Notes: generated by a model not told the origin, from the sequence alone. DNA of 64,000 bases from Fibrobacter sp. UWB4 (GCF_002210345.1 NZ_MWQI01000011.1:1-64000), one strand, 5' to 3'. Counted from the first letter of the stretch, positions 27,165 through 35,663 are shown. Numbers and translations are program-made.

Positions 27165-27186
27165 ATTCCCGCTCGGAGGCGGGAAT
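27165..27186. repeat. REP-like palindrome ATTCCCGC...GCGGGAAT, copy 2
   Basis: The same 8-bp arms as at 25587, here around loop TCGGAG and again followed by GACA. It fills the space between the MBL gene and rsmA. Confidence 0.6.
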
Positions 27187-27195
27187 GACAAATGA

Positions 27196-27981
27196 CTAGT
27201 TGACGCCTTTAAACGCTTTGTAGAAATTCAGGAACTGCTCGGGGCTGAGTTCTTCGGCGCGGATGGTCGTAGGCCAATCCAAAAGTTCAATCGTCGCCTG
27301 GATTTTCTTCTTGTCGTAATTACGTCCGAAGGAATTTGCGAGCGTCTTTCGCTTTTGCGTGAATGCGGTACGGACAAAGTCGAAGAATCCGTCGGGCGCC
27401 TGAATGGCGTCTTCGCGCGGTGTCAAAAGCATCGTGGCGCTATCGACGTTTGGCTTTGGCGTAAAATGTTCCGGTCCGATCTTGCGCAAAATCTGCGTGT
27501 TCGCAAAAGCAGAAACGAGCACGGAAAGGCTCCCGTAATTGCTGGAGCAGGGTTCTGCGCAAATGCGCTCGGCGACTTCGAGCTGCACCATTCCCATGAA
27601 TCCCTTGGTCAAGTGCAAACGCGGCATAAGCCCTGCGATAATGGCTGTACTTACGTTGTATGGCAAGTTGCCGGTGACCCAAGGCTTTGCGTGTGCGTCC
27701 AGAAATGCCTGCAAGTCAAACTTCAAAAAGTCTATGTTGACAATGTTGAAGTTTTTGTAGTCCTTGAATTTTTCTTTTAGGACATCAACGCATTGCTCGT
27801 CGATTTCAACAGCGGTGAGTTCCAGCCCGCGATTGAGCAAGTGCTCCGTAAGAGCGCCGTGACCCGGCCCAATTTCAAGAACGTATTCGCCAGCACCGGC
27901 GGGCAAGTCGCCTGCGATGGCGGTGGCGGTTTCAACATCGAGAAAGTTCTGTCCAAATTTGCGACGGCGTGCTCTATCCAT
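27196..27981 (-). CDS. rsmA: 16S rRNA dimethyladenosine transferase RsmA/KsgA
   Basis: 261 residues from ATG at 27981, giving MDRARRRKFGQNFL, the conserved start of the family. The SAM-binding motif VLEIGPGHGALTEHL (about residues 32-46) and the catalytic motif TGNLPYNVS are intact. It dimethylates two adjacent adenines in helix 45 of 16S rRNA during late 30S assembly. The frame is open for 31 more codons upstream, but that part is not conserved. It is divergent from the TPR gene at 28055, with 73 bases between the starts. Confidence 0.95.
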   Translation of the reverse strand: MDRARRRKFGQNFLDVETATAIAGDLPAGAGEYVLEIGPGHGALTEHLLNRGLELTAVEIDEQCVDVLKEKFKDYKNFNIVNIDFLKFDLQAFLDAHAKPWVTGNLPYNVSTAIIAGLMPRLHLTKGFMGMVQLEVAERICAEPCSSNYGSLSVLVSAFANTQILRKIGPEHFTPKPNVDSATMLLTPREDAIQAPDGFFDFVRTAFTQKRKTLANSFGRNYDKKKIQATIELLDWPTTIRAEELSPEQFLNFYKAFKGVN

Positions 27982-28054
27982 GACGGGGAATATAGAAAAT
28001 GGCGTTGAATCATGTGTGTGGTTCGCTACATCAAAAGTTTCTAAATTGGAATCA

Positions 28055-28990
28055 ATGTTCTCGAGAATAATCACATTTTGTTTTTTGGTGTGCAGCCTAG
28101 CTTTTGCCGATGGTCTTTCTTTTGCACTTTCTCCATCGCAAAATGCACTTGCCGAACAGATTACGCAAAAGACGATGGAACTCGACTATGTCGAAGCGTT
28201 CAATTTGGCGCGTAAGCTCCGCCTTGAAAACGATGGTGTGGGTTGCCTTTTTCAAGGCATCATTCGTGTAAGCCTGTACGATGACAAGGGCGATACGGCC
28301 TCGATAAAAGCGGCTGCTAAGAATCTGGAATCTTGTAAGACCGAAGGGCTTTGGGACGCTCTCCGCAATTATGAAATCGGGTATATCCTTCTGGAAACTG
28401 GTCATGCCATCAAGGGCGCGTTGCAAACGCGTTCGGCCGCGAAGATGTTCAAGGAATCCCCGGATCTGGAGGCGAAAGCATTTTATGCTGTTTATGCTTA
28501 CTTTATAGACAACAGCTTAGTTTGGCTTCCGTTTAAATCGGATAACCGCGAAACATATCTTCAAATGCTAGGTGAAGCATCTCTCAAGTCGAAACGTTTT
28601 TGGCCGCTGTTCTTGACACCGCTCATTTGGATATACTTCGATCGCAAGGATTTTCAAAAGGGGTTGGAACTTGCTGAACTCGGGCTTAAAAAGGCCCCGA
28701 ATCATCCGATTATGTTCCAAATCAAGGCGGACATGCTCTATAGACTCAAACGCTATGACGAAGCCGCCGTTGCCTACGAGAAAAGTGCCGCCGATTATCT
28801 CGCTCGCACCGGAAAATCCATACGCTACTGGTGCTCGGTATTGAACCTTATCCGCATTTACCATGATGCAGGCAATGAAACCAAGGCTAGTGAACAACGT
28901 AATAAACTCAAGGACGCTGAATATAAAAAGCTTGAAAAGTGGATGCCCAGCTGGATCATGGACGATCTCAAGGACCGCAAGTTGATTTAA
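28055..28990 (+). CDS. Exported TPR-repeat protein
   Basis: 311 residues from ATG at 28055. The signal peptide is MFSRIITFCFLVCSLAFADG. After it come helical repeats of TPR type; the clearest are FQKGLELAELGLKKAPNHPIM and RLKRYDEAAVAYEKSAADYL (about residues 205-250). TPRs mediate protein contacts, so a periplasmic scaffold role is possible, but no enzyme motif is seen. The frame could begin at 27917, inside rsmA, but that part lacks a signal and would overlap. Confidence 0.75.
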   Translation: MFSRIITFCFLVCSLAFADGLSFALSPSQNALAEQITQKTMELDYVEAFNLARKLRLENDGVGCLFQGIIRVSLYDDKGDTASIKAAAKNLESCKTEGLWDALRNYEIGYILLETGHAIKGALQTRSAAKMFKESPDLEAKAFYAVYAYFIDNSLVWLPFKSDNRETYLQMLGEASLKSKRFWPLFLTPLIWIYFDRKDFQKGLELAELGLKKAPNHPIMFQIKADMLYRLKRYDEAAVAYEKSAADYLARTGKSIRYWCSVLNLIRIYHDAGNETKASEQRNKLKDAEYKKLEKWMPSWIMDDLKDRKLI

Positions 28991-29103
28991 TCCCCCCCTG
29001 GGTAAAACGCTAAGTCATGCAATTATGCGAAGAACGCCTCTAGGCTTCTCCCAGCTTTTTCTATCTTATTTTCTGTAAAACAATTGGCGGCTTTAGAGAC
29101 TTT

Positions 29104-29131
29104 TTTACTGTCTACTTCCTACCGCCTACTT
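29104..29131. repeat. CTGTCTACTTCC word tract before the phosphohexomutase gene
   Basis: ACTGTCTACTTCCTACCGCC and TACTTATTAG form a low-complexity tract 15 bases before the ATG at 29146. The first part matches the tract at 24690-24731. Confidence 0.5.
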
Positions 29132-29145
29132 ATTAGAGGTTTAAT

Positions 29146-30654
29146 ATGTCCGTTGCAATGCAAGATGTGATGAAACAGTCCGGGGTAGCGTTTGGTACGA
29201 GCGGTGCCCGCGGTCTCGTGAGCGCTATGACCGACCGTGTGTGCTATGTGTATGCACGTTCCTTTATCAAGTACTGCGAAGCGTCTTACAAGTGCGAACG
29301 CACGATTGCGATTGCGGGTGACTTGCGTCCGAGTACGGAACGCATTTTGAAGTCGCTCGTGCAGGCTGGCGCCGATGCAAACTGGAAGGTCATTTACTGC
29401 GGCCGTATCCCGAGCCCGGCGATTGCGATGTACGGCATCGACAAGCATTTGCCGACCATCATGGTGACGGGTAGCCACATCCCGGCAGACCGTAACGGTA
29501 TCAAGTTCAACCACCCGAATGGCGAAATCACGAAGGCCGACGAACAGGGAATCGTGTCGCAGTCGGTGGATTTTGACGAAGCACTTTTTGACGACAAGGG
29601 CATGCTGAAGGCTGCACCGGAACTCCCGGCGGTCGAAGCGGAAGCCGAAGCAAATTACTGCAAGCGTTACCCGGACTTTTTCGGTAGCGATGCTTTGCAC
29701 GGACTCACGATTGGCGTTTACCAGCACTCCGCTGTGGGTCGCGACATCGTGGTGAAGGTTCTCGAAAGCCTTGGTGCGACGGTCAAGCCGTTTGGCCGTA
29801 GCGATGTTTTTGTGCCGGTCGATACGGAAGCCATTCGCAAGGAAGATGAAGAACTTGCCCGTGAATTTACGCACAAGGATTATGTGGACGCCGTGTTTAG
29901 CACGGATGGCGATTCGGACCGCCCGCTTTTGGCTGATGACGTGGGCATGTGGCTTCGCGGCGACGTGCTTGGCATTTTGGCAGCGCAGTCTCTTGGCATT
30001 AAGCGCATTGCAACTCCGGTGAGCTGCAACACTTCGCTCGAAAAGTCCGGCAGTTTCGAAAAGATTTGCCGCACCCGCATTGGAAGCCCGTATGTGATTG
30101 CCGGCATGGAAAGCCTGGTCGATGCAAATGACAAGAGCCTCACGGTTGCAGGTTACGAAGCGAATGGTGGATTCTTGCTCGAGACGGATTTGACGCTCGA
30201 TGGCCGTACGCTTAAGGCACTCCCGACACGTGATGCGCTCCTCCCGATGATTGCCGTGATGGTGATGGTCCGCAAGGAACGCATGTGCGTTGTAGATTTG
30301 CTGCGCAAGTTGCCCAAGCGCTTTACCGTGAGCGACCGCCTCAAAGAATTTCCGACCGAAAAGTCGAAGGCGAAGCTCGCTGAAATCCGCGAAAAGAATC
30401 TCGGCGAAAAGCTGTTCGGCGCTCTTGCTGCAAAGCCCTCGAAGTTTGCAAAGGACAAGACGTTCCAGGGCAAGATGGTCTCCTTGAACGAGGTCGATGG
30501 CTATCGCATGGAATTTGATTCCGGCGACATTATCCACTTGCGCCCGAGCGGTAACGCTCCGGAATTCCGCTGCTACGTGGAAACGGAAGGCAAGGAACGC
30601 AGTGCAGAACTCCTCGCCGAATGCCTCAAGATCATGGAAGGCTGGCGGAAGTAG
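29146..30654 (+). CDS. Phosphomannomutase / phosphoglucomutase family protein
   Basis: 502 residues. The phosphoserine loop is MVTGSHIPADRNG with Ser110; the Mg2+ loop is STDGDSDRP (about 251-259); the sugar-specificity loop is GYEANGGFLL; the phosphate-binding loop is RPSGNAPEFRCYVE near the C-terminus. It interconverts hexose-6- and hexose-1-phosphates for sugar-nucleotide synthesis, which feeds surface polysaccharides. The substrate (mannose or glucose) cannot be decided by eye. AGAGGTTTAAT precedes the ATG. Confidence 0.9.
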   Translation: MSVAMQDVMKQSGVAFGTSGARGLVSAMTDRVCYVYARSFIKYCEASYKCERTIAIAGDLRPSTERILKSLVQAGADANWKVIYCGRIPSPAIAMYGIDKHLPTIMVTGSHIPADRNGIKFNHPNGEITKADEQGIVSQSVDFDEALFDDKGMLKAAPELPAVEAEAEANYCKRYPDFFGSDALHGLTIGVYQHSAVGRDIVVKVLESLGATVKPFGRSDVFVPVDTEAIRKEDEELAREFTHKDYVDAVFSTDGDSDRPLLADDVGMWLRGDVLGILAAQSLGIKRIATPVSCNTSLEKSGSFEKICRTRIGSPYVIAGMESLVDANDKSLTVAGYEANGGFLLETDLTLDGRTLKALPTRDALLPMIAVMVMVRKERMCVVDLLRKLPKRFTVSDRLKEFPTEKSKAKLAEIREKNLGEKLFGALAAKPSKFAKDKTFQGKMVSLNEVDGYRMEFDSGDIIHLRPSGNAPEFRCYVETEGKERSAELLAECLKIMEGWRK

Positions 30655-30671
30655 ACGACAAATGCGTAAGG

Positions 30672-30757
30672 CGAGAGACGAAAGGTGATAGTGGCGCTTT
30701 GCGCGTATATTGTTTGAAAATCTCTCGTCTCTCGTCTCTACTCTCTCGTCTTTTTTT
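30672..30757 (+). terminator. Long-loop terminator after the phosphohexomutase gene
   Basis: CGAGAGACGA at 30672-30681 is the exact complement of TCGTCTCTCG at 30725-30734. The loop is long (43 bases) and further CTCTCGTC repeats and TTTTTTT follow. Repetition of CTCTCGTC also makes this a word tract before the next gene. Confidence 0.5.
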
Positions 30758-30774
30758 AGTATCTTATAAATCGT

Positions 30775-31689
30775 ATGTTCAAAAAGTTTCTTTCGTTTGC
30801 ACTGACTGTTGGTTCCCTCGCGTTTGCAGGGGAGTATTGGCATTTGGACCCGGGCGGTGTGACGATGAAGTTCCTTTCGATGCAGGTCTCGCCGCGTACG
30901 GCTGCGCTCTCGGGTGCAGGCGTTGCTGATCCCGGTCGCGTGTCCGAAGTTTCGCGCAATCCGCTTGCGATGAGCGTTGCAGACGATGCGGAATTTGGAC
31001 TCAGCCAGATGATTTTTGGCAAGGGCGGTGCCGACAACTTTGTCTCGGCATACTATGGCCTCCCGGTTGGCGACAAGTACACGGTTGGTTTTGCTGTTGA
31101 CTTTTTGGGTTACGATAACATTGAAGGCCGTGACGAGAATGGCCTCAAGACTTCGGAATACGGCTCTTATGCCTGGTCGCTTTTGGCGGGTTTCGGCAGC
31201 CGTTCCAAGATTTTCAATTGGGCAGCCTCGGCGCGTTTTGCCACGCAGACGATTGATGACGAGACGGGTTTCTTGTTCTCGGTGGATGCCGGCGGTTCTT
31301 TCCGCGTGAATCAGTATTTATCATTCGGTGCAAACTTCACGAATCTCGGCTTTGCAAGCAAGTATGAATCCGAGAAAGAGGCTGCTCCGCTTGCGCTCCA
31401 GGCGGGCGTGACGGGATTCATCCCGATTCTCGATCGCTGGATGGTGCACTTGTCTGTAGACGCGTATCGCCGTGCCGATACAAAGGCGCAACTTTTGATT
31501 GGTGGCGAAGTGGTCTATTTCGACATGCTTTCGTTCCGCATGGGCTATGCATTCCGCCCGGATACCGAAGATGCTATCAGTGGCGGTCTCGGTGTCTCCT
31601 TTGGCAGGGTCGTGTTTGACTACGCTTACAGCCCGCGTCCGGCATTTGAGGGCGGCAATCATTACATTGCTATCGGCGTAAAGTTCTAG
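30775..31689 (+). CDS. PorV/PorQ-family outer-membrane barrel protein
   Basis: 304 residues. Signal peptide MFKKFLSFALTVGSLAFAG, then FLSMQVSPRTAALSGAGVADPG, the typical PorV/PorQ (UPF0164-like) opening, then alternating amphipathic strands ending in an aromatic residue (AIGVKF), as expected for an outer-membrane barrel. In Bacteroidota PorV works with type IX secretion; whether Fibrobacter uses it the same way is inference. It is convergent with the sigma-54 activator, 10 bases apart. Confidence 0.82.
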   Translation: MFKKFLSFALTVGSLAFAGEYWHLDPGGVTMKFLSMQVSPRTAALSGAGVADPGRVSEVSRNPLAMSVADDAEFGLSQMIFGKGGADNFVSAYYGLPVGDKYTVGFAVDFLGYDNIEGRDENGLKTSEYGSYAWSLLAGFGSRSKIFNWAASARFATQTIDDETGFLFSVDAGGSFRVNQYLSFGANFTNLGFASKYESEKEAAPLALQAGVTGFIPILDRWMVHLSVDAYRRADTKAQLLIGGEVVYFDMLSFRMGYAFRPDTEDAISGGLGVSFGRVVFDYAYSPRPAFEGGNHYIAIGVKF

Positions 31690-31699
31690 TTCGGTAAGT

Positions 31700-32644
31700 T
31701 CAAGCCTCAATCGGACGATTCATTTTTTCGCCCGAGATCCATTCGCGGAATTCGTGCTTTTTTATCTGGTAATATAAACTGCCTCGACTGATATTTAGTG
31801 ACTTGGCGGCTTTGCTTTTGTTGCCTTCGTTTTCGGTCAGGGCTTTTTGGATAAATGACCAATTGGGGGCTGGAATATGTATTGCATTGTATGTGTACTG
31901 TTCGCTGATGTCGCTTGCTCCTTTCTGGGAAAATTCCTCGGATAAAATTTCTTCGAGCGAAATGTCGTGCTGCATCAAGAGTGCGTAACGTTGGAGGACG
32001 TTTTTCAGCTGGCGGATGTTTCCGGGCCAGTTAAATTTGGACAAAGTATTGAAATCCCTTTGGCGTAGAGAAAACCGTTCGGCGTAAGTCTTTTCTGTAA
32101 TTTCGTTCCATACGTCTTTTACGATGTCGTCAAAATCTTCCCGTGTGCGGAGTGGCGGTATTACGATGGGAAATCCGTTCAGCCTGAAGAACAAGTCCTT
32201 GCGGAAATGCCCGTCCTGGATTTCATTTTGCAGGTTGCGATTTGTCGCGCAGACAAGCCGAAAGTCGACAGGTTCGCTTTGGGTTGCGCCCAGTGGAAGG
32301 ACGGAATGTTCTTGCAGGATGCGCAAAAGTTTGCTTTGCAGGTCGAATGGCATTTCTCCGATTTCGTCCAGAAAGAGCGTACCTCCATTGGCCGCGCGTA
32401 CGATGCCTTGCTGGTCGCAGGATGCTCCGGTGAAAGATCCCTTTTTGGCGCCTTCCAGGAGGCTCTCAGCTAGATTTTTTGCGATGGCGCCGCAATTGAG
32501 CGCGATGAATGGCCCGTTGTTTCGCGGGCTGTGCTCGTGTATGAATCTGGCGGCGATTTCCTTGCCGACTCCCGATTCCCCCTGTAGCAGCACGGGTATG
32601 TTTGATTTCGCGGCGATAAGCATCAGTTTTTCGTGTTTCTTCAT
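31700..32644 (-). CDS. Sigma-54-dependent activator, AAA+ and Fis-HTH only
   Basis: 314 residues from ATG at 32644 (GGAGGGTCT just upstream). Walker A is GESGVGKE (22-29), the sigma-54 contact loop is GSFTGA (69-74, Ser in place of the usual first Ala), Walker B is GGTLFLDEIGEM (87-98). The C-terminus has a Fis-type HTH, NKSKAAKSLNISRGSLYYQI. There is no receiver, PAS, GAF or V4R domain, so signal input must come from another protein or expression level. A longer frame runs to 32905 but would cover the lysC leader. Targets are unknown. Confidence 0.88.
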   Translation of the reverse strand: MKKHEKLMLIAAKSNIPVLLQGESGVGKEIAARFIHEHSPRNNGPFIALNCGAIAKNLAESLLEGAKKGSFTGASCDQQGIVRAANGGTLFLDEIGEMPFDLQSKLLRILQEHSVLPLGATQSEPVDFRLVCATNRNLQNEIQDGHFRKDLFFRLNGFPIVIPPLRTREDFDDIVKDVWNEITEKTYAERFSLRQRDFNTLSKFNWPGNIRQLKNVLQRYALLMQHDISLEEILSEEFSQKGASDISEQYTYNAIHIPAPNWSFIQKALTENEGNKSKAAKSLNISRGSLYYQIKKHEFREWISGEKMNRPIEA

Positions 32645-32771
32645 AGACCCTCCGTTATATAAACACGCTTTTTCTCGCTGTTTTGGCCCGTAAATTTTTA
32701 TTAATCTATCGATTGTGTACCATTGACATTGCTTTAGCCATTTTCTAATTTTTCGCGCGCGGCGGTAAAGT

Positions 32772-32890
32772 GCCGCTGCTACATTGCATAAAAACCAAGT
32801 GGCTGGCTCGATGGGTAAGCTTGGGCAATATCCCGAACGGGGTATGATCGCGAGGAAAGCGGTCAAGCTTGAAGCTGAGAGGTCAGCGGC
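32772..32890 (+). ncRNA. Structured leader RNA of lysC (candidate riboswitch)
   Basis: Four helices can be drawn. Outer stem 32772-32778/32884-32890 (GCCGCTG/CAGCGGC). Inner stem 32817-32823/32864-32870 (AAGCTTG/CAAGCTT) encloses two hairpins, 828-834/839-845 with loop GAAC and 846-851/859-864 with loop GAGGAAA. A fourth hairpin, GCTGA-GAGG-TCAGC at 32874-32887, uses the same CAGC as the outer stem, so the two are mutually exclusive. The lysC Shine-Dalgarno (AAAGGA) starts 3 bases after the outer stem. It does not match the lysine riboswitch consensus. Ligand unknown. Confidence 0.55.
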
Positions 32891-32903
32891 CCAAAGGAAA
32901 AAC

Positions 32904-34223
32904 ATGTCTAGAATCGTATGTAAGTTCGGCGGCTCCTCTGTCGCCGACGCAGGTCAGTTCAAAAAAATCAAGGCTATTGTCGAAAGCGACAAGAACCGCA
33001 AAGTCATCGTCGTTTCTGCTCCGGGTAAGCGTAACCCGAAAGAAACCAAACTGACCGACCTCCTCTACAGCACCTATGATCTCGCCTCCAAGGGCCTCGA
33101 TTTCTCCACGCCGTGGAACCTCATCCGCCAGCGTTATGATGAAATCTGCAAGGACCTCGGTCTTGAAGACAAGCTTACCGAAGACCTCGACAGTCTCGAA
33201 GACAAGCTCAAGAACCATCCGGAATCCGTGAGCACGGACTTCCTCGTGAGCCGTGGCGAATTCCTCTGCGCACGCCTCATGGCAAAGTATCTCGGTGCAA
33301 ACTTCGTCGATAGCTACCCGCTCATCACTTTCGATGACAAGTACCGCATCGCTCCGAAGACCTACGAAGAAATTGCAAAGGCTCTCGGCGACGAAAATCA
33401 GTTGTACGTCTTGCCGGGCTTCTATGGCTCTAATCTCCGTGGCGAAGTGAAGACCTTCAGCCGTGGCGGTTCCGACATCACTGGCGCCATCCTCGCGAAC
33501 GGCATTGACGCTGCCAAGTACGAAAACTGGACCGACGTTTCGGGCATGCTCATGGCTGACCCGCGCATCGTCGAAAGCCCGCTCCCGATCGAATACGTGA
33601 GCTACCGCGAGATCCGTGAACTCGCTTACTCCGGTGCAAGCGTGCTCCACGACGAATCCATCGCTCCGTGCCGCGCCAAGAAGATTCCTATCAACATCCG
33701 CAACACGAACCGCCCGGAAGACGCCGGCACCATCATTGGCCCGACTCCGGAAAGCGCAAAGCTCCCGATCACGGGTGTTGCAGGCCGCAAGGGCTTCTCG
33801 ATGATCTACATCGAAAAGTCCATGATGAACAAGGAAGTTGGCTTTGGCCGCCGCGTGCTCGCTGTACTTGAAAGCGAAGGACTCTCCTACGAACTCTGCC
33901 CGAGCGCTATTGACTCCATGAGCATTGTTGTGGATTCCAAGGCTCTTGATGCCGTGCAGGACGTTGTCCTCGAAGATATCACGCAGCAGATGCGTCCGGA
34001 CCGTATCAAGATTTTCCCGGGCATCGCTCTTATCGCTACCGTGGGTCACGGCATGACGAACAAGATCGGTGTTGCTGCAAAGCTCTTTACGGCTCTCGCA
34101 GAAAACAAGGTGAACGTCCGCATTATCGACCAGGGTTCTTCCCAGATCAACATCATCACCGGTGTTGACGAAGCCGATACTGAAAAGGCTATCAAGGCCA
34201 TCTACGCCGCCTTCGTGAAGTGA
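32904..34223 (+). CDS. lysC: Aspartate kinase (monofunctional)
   Basis: 439 residues from ATG at 32904: MSRIVCKFGGSSVAD, where KFGGSS is the kinase signature. VSTDFLVSRGEFLCARLMA and TFSRGGSDITGAILA bind aspartate and ATP. Two ACT domains fill the C-terminus (from about residue 300, ITGVAGRKGFSMIYIEKSMM), the usual site of lysine or threonine feedback. It makes aspartyl phosphate for lysine, threonine, methionine and diaminopimelate. The frame opens at 32784 but this covers the leader RNA and is not conserved. Confidence 0.96.
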   Translation: MSRIVCKFGGSSVADAGQFKKIKAIVESDKNRKVIVVSAPGKRNPKETKLTDLLYSTYDLASKGLDFSTPWNLIRQRYDEICKDLGLEDKLTEDLDSLEDKLKNHPESVSTDFLVSRGEFLCARLMAKYLGANFVDSYPLITFDDKYRIAPKTYEEIAKALGDENQLYVLPGFYGSNLRGEVKTFSRGGSDITGAILANGIDAAKYENWTDVSGMLMADPRIVESPLPIEYVSYREIRELAYSGASVLHDESIAPCRAKKIPINIRNTNRPEDAGTIIGPTPESAKLPITGVAGRKGFSMIYIEKSMMNKEVGFGRRVLAVLESEGLSYELCPSAIDSMSIVVDSKALDAVQDVVLEDITQQMRPDRIKIFPGIALIATVGHGMTNKIGVAAKLFTALAENKVNVRIIDQGSSQINIITGVDEADTEKAIKAIYAAFVK

Positions 34224-34227
34224 CGTC

Positions 34228-34268
34228 GCAGACGTCATCCTGAGTGGTCATAGACCGCGAAGGATCCA
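34228..34268. repeat. GTCATCCTGAG...AAGGATC dispersed element, copy 1
   Basis: GTCATCCTGAGTGGTCATAG followed by ACCGCGAAGGATCC. The ends GTCATCCT and AAGGATC recur at 38463, 42151, 49096, 49139 and 49647. It lies directly after lysC. Confidence 0.6.
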
Positions 34269-34282
34269 GTAACATTTCAAAA

Positions 34283-34316
34283 ACGACTCGGAATAAAATC
34301 CGGGCCGTTTTTTGTA
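34283..34316 (+). terminator. Intrinsic terminator after lysC
   Basis: AACGACTCGGA pairs with TCCGGGCCGTT (one mismatch, one G-T) around ATAAAA, followed by TTTTTTG including the arm end. It lies about 60 bases after the lysC stop and before the membrane-protein pair. Confidence 0.8.
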
Positions 34317-34337
34317 TTTTTAGAACGAGGTAATCAA

Positions 34338-34748
34338 ATGACTGAAAATAAAGTCTATGAAGCGAAAAGCAAAAGTATAACTTGGGGATCCATGGTTTTA
34401 TTCCTTTTTGGTGCCTTTGGATTTGTGTATTCCCTTGTTGTCATGGTGCGTTCTGGTGCGTATGATACCATAAATTTTATGTGGGTTTTCAAGGAATTGT
34501 TTTCGCTTTATTTTTGCTTTGTTGCCCTCAATCTGGCCCCGCAGAAAGTTGAATTCCTTGAAAATGAACTTGTCCGGATTACCTATTTGCTTGGCAATAG
34601 CATTACGATAAAACAGGAAACTTTTAAAATATCAAGAGCGAAGAATGTTAAAAAGGGATGGGCAGGTTGGTTGATGGCTAAGGGACATTGGATGTATTTT
34701 ACTTCCGACGCTTTCCCGGAACTGGAAAAATATTTAATTCAAAAATAG
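34338..34748 (+). CDS. Small membrane protein, unrecognised
   Basis: 136 residues. Two hydrophobic segments are visible, near residues 16-37 (GSMVLFLFGAFGFVYSLVVMV) and 48-65 (FKELFSLYFCFVALNLAP), followed by a soluble C-terminal part (QKVEFLENELVRITYLLGN...) that looks like a PH-like membrane-protein tail. No family is assigned. AACGAGGTAATCAA gives a ribosome site. The next gene starts 9 bases downstream and is also a membrane protein, so the two probably act together. Confidence 0.7.
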   Translation: MTENKVYEAKSKSITWGSMVLFLFGAFGFVYSLVVMVRSGAYDTINFMWVFKELFSLYFCFVALNLAPQKVEFLENELVRITYLLGNSITIKQETFKISRAKNVKKGWAGWLMAKGHWMYFTSDAFPELEKYLIQK

Positions 34749-34757
34749 AGGGGTCAA

Positions 34758-35642
34758 ATGAGCGAAGGAGAAAAAATTCAATTTAACGGAAACCTGGCTT
34801 TGCTTAGGGTTTGCGCTATCGTGTACATTGTGAATGTATTGAACTTTGTCTTCAATATGTCCTTTATGGCTGGGCACGGTGGATTTTTCAGTTCTTTGTG
34901 GAGTGCACTTACGAATTCGTCGTTTGAAGATTTGCTTGCGACGGTCGGACTGTTGATTGCCTCGGGAGTTGGCTTGCTTGTACTGCTCGGTGTTTTAGCT
35001 GTTGTCGCTTTACTTGCGCTAGGGATATTTGCGCTTGTCAAAAAGAGCGTGAAGGCGCTAAAAATATTGGCGGTGCTGTTCCTTATCTGGGTTGTGCTGT
35101 GTGCATTCGCTATGAATCCTATAAGCGGTTTGTTGGGGAATGAAATGCGAGAAGTGAATCTTGCCCAGAGCTTCATTAGCTTGATTTTTAACATAAATGT
35201 TGTTGTTGCTGTGGCGGCGTTCTTTGTAACTTCGAAAAAGCGAGATGAAAGCGAGGCTGTTGCGAATGAAGATTTTAATTTGGGCTTGTTCCGTCTTTGC
35301 GCCATCTTTTTTATTGTAAGCGGGTTGAACAGCTTGGTTTATTTCGTTTGTACACAATCTCCCCTTTTTCAACTTGCTTTCTTCGGTGTTGTTAATTTAG
35401 CGGTCGGTGTATTTGCGCTTGTGAAAAAGAATGTGCCGGTTTTGGTGGCTGGGTCTTTGATGATCCTTATTCATATTTTGTTTAATTTATTCAATTTTAT
35501 CCGCATCTCTGGATTAGACCCTTATATGGCGGCCTCGCTTGTTGCCCATACGCTTTTCCATACTTCAACCGTGATTGCCATTGCGGTATTCTTTACTAAA
35601 CCTGAATGGGTGAAGGGTATTTTGCAGAAGATTAAAGGGTAA
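34758..35642 (+). CDS. Polytopic membrane protein, unrecognised
   Basis: 294 residues with eight or so hydrophobic helices in two similar halves: NLALLRVCAIVYIVNVLNFVF near residues 9-29 is echoed by LGLFRLCAIFFIVSGLNSLVY near 175-195, which suggests an internal duplication. Short charged loops (VKKSVKALK, VKKNVPVLV) sit at matching places. GAGGGGTCAA is a good ribosome site. It ends at a bidirectional terminator. No function can be given. Confidence 0.72.
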   Translation: MSEGEKIQFNGNLALLRVCAIVYIVNVLNFVFNMSFMAGHGGFFSSLWSALTNSSFEDLLATVGLLIASGVGLLVLLGVLAVVALLALGIFALVKKSVKALKILAVLFLIWVVLCAFAMNPISGLLGNEMREVNLAQSFISLIFNINVVVAVAAFFVTSKKRDESEAVANEDFNLGLFRLCAIFFIVSGLNSLVYFVCTQSPLFQLAFFGVVNLAVGVFALVKKNVPVLVAGSLMILIHILFNLFNFIRISGLDPYMAASLVAHTLFHTSTVIAIAVFFTKPEWVKGILQKIKG

Positions 35643-35663
35643 GGTAATTGTTGCAAAAAGAAA

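Noticed and set aside
32852-32860. GAGGAAAGC in the lysC leader, resembling the RNase P RNA segment GAGGAAAGTCC
   Set aside because: Only nine bases match, the leader is far too short and the other RNase P helices are missing; GAGGAAA is just a hairpin loop here.
32872-32883. CTGAGAGG in the lysC leader, similar to the TPP-riboswitch CTGAGA element
   Set aside because: The second conserved TPP block (CCTGATCTGG-type) and the GGGGTGC start are absent, and aspartokinase is not a thiamin gene.
32772-32890. Lysine riboswitch before lysC
   Set aside because: The AGAGG and GGGAGG-type conserved joints of the five-way junction are not found and the region is shorter than known lysine riboswitches.
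32645-32903. N-terminal extension of the sigma-54 activator or of LysC
   Set aside because: Both frames are open here, but the inner ATGs at 32644 and 32904 have good Shine-Dalgarno sites and conserved N-termini, and the gap folds as RNA.
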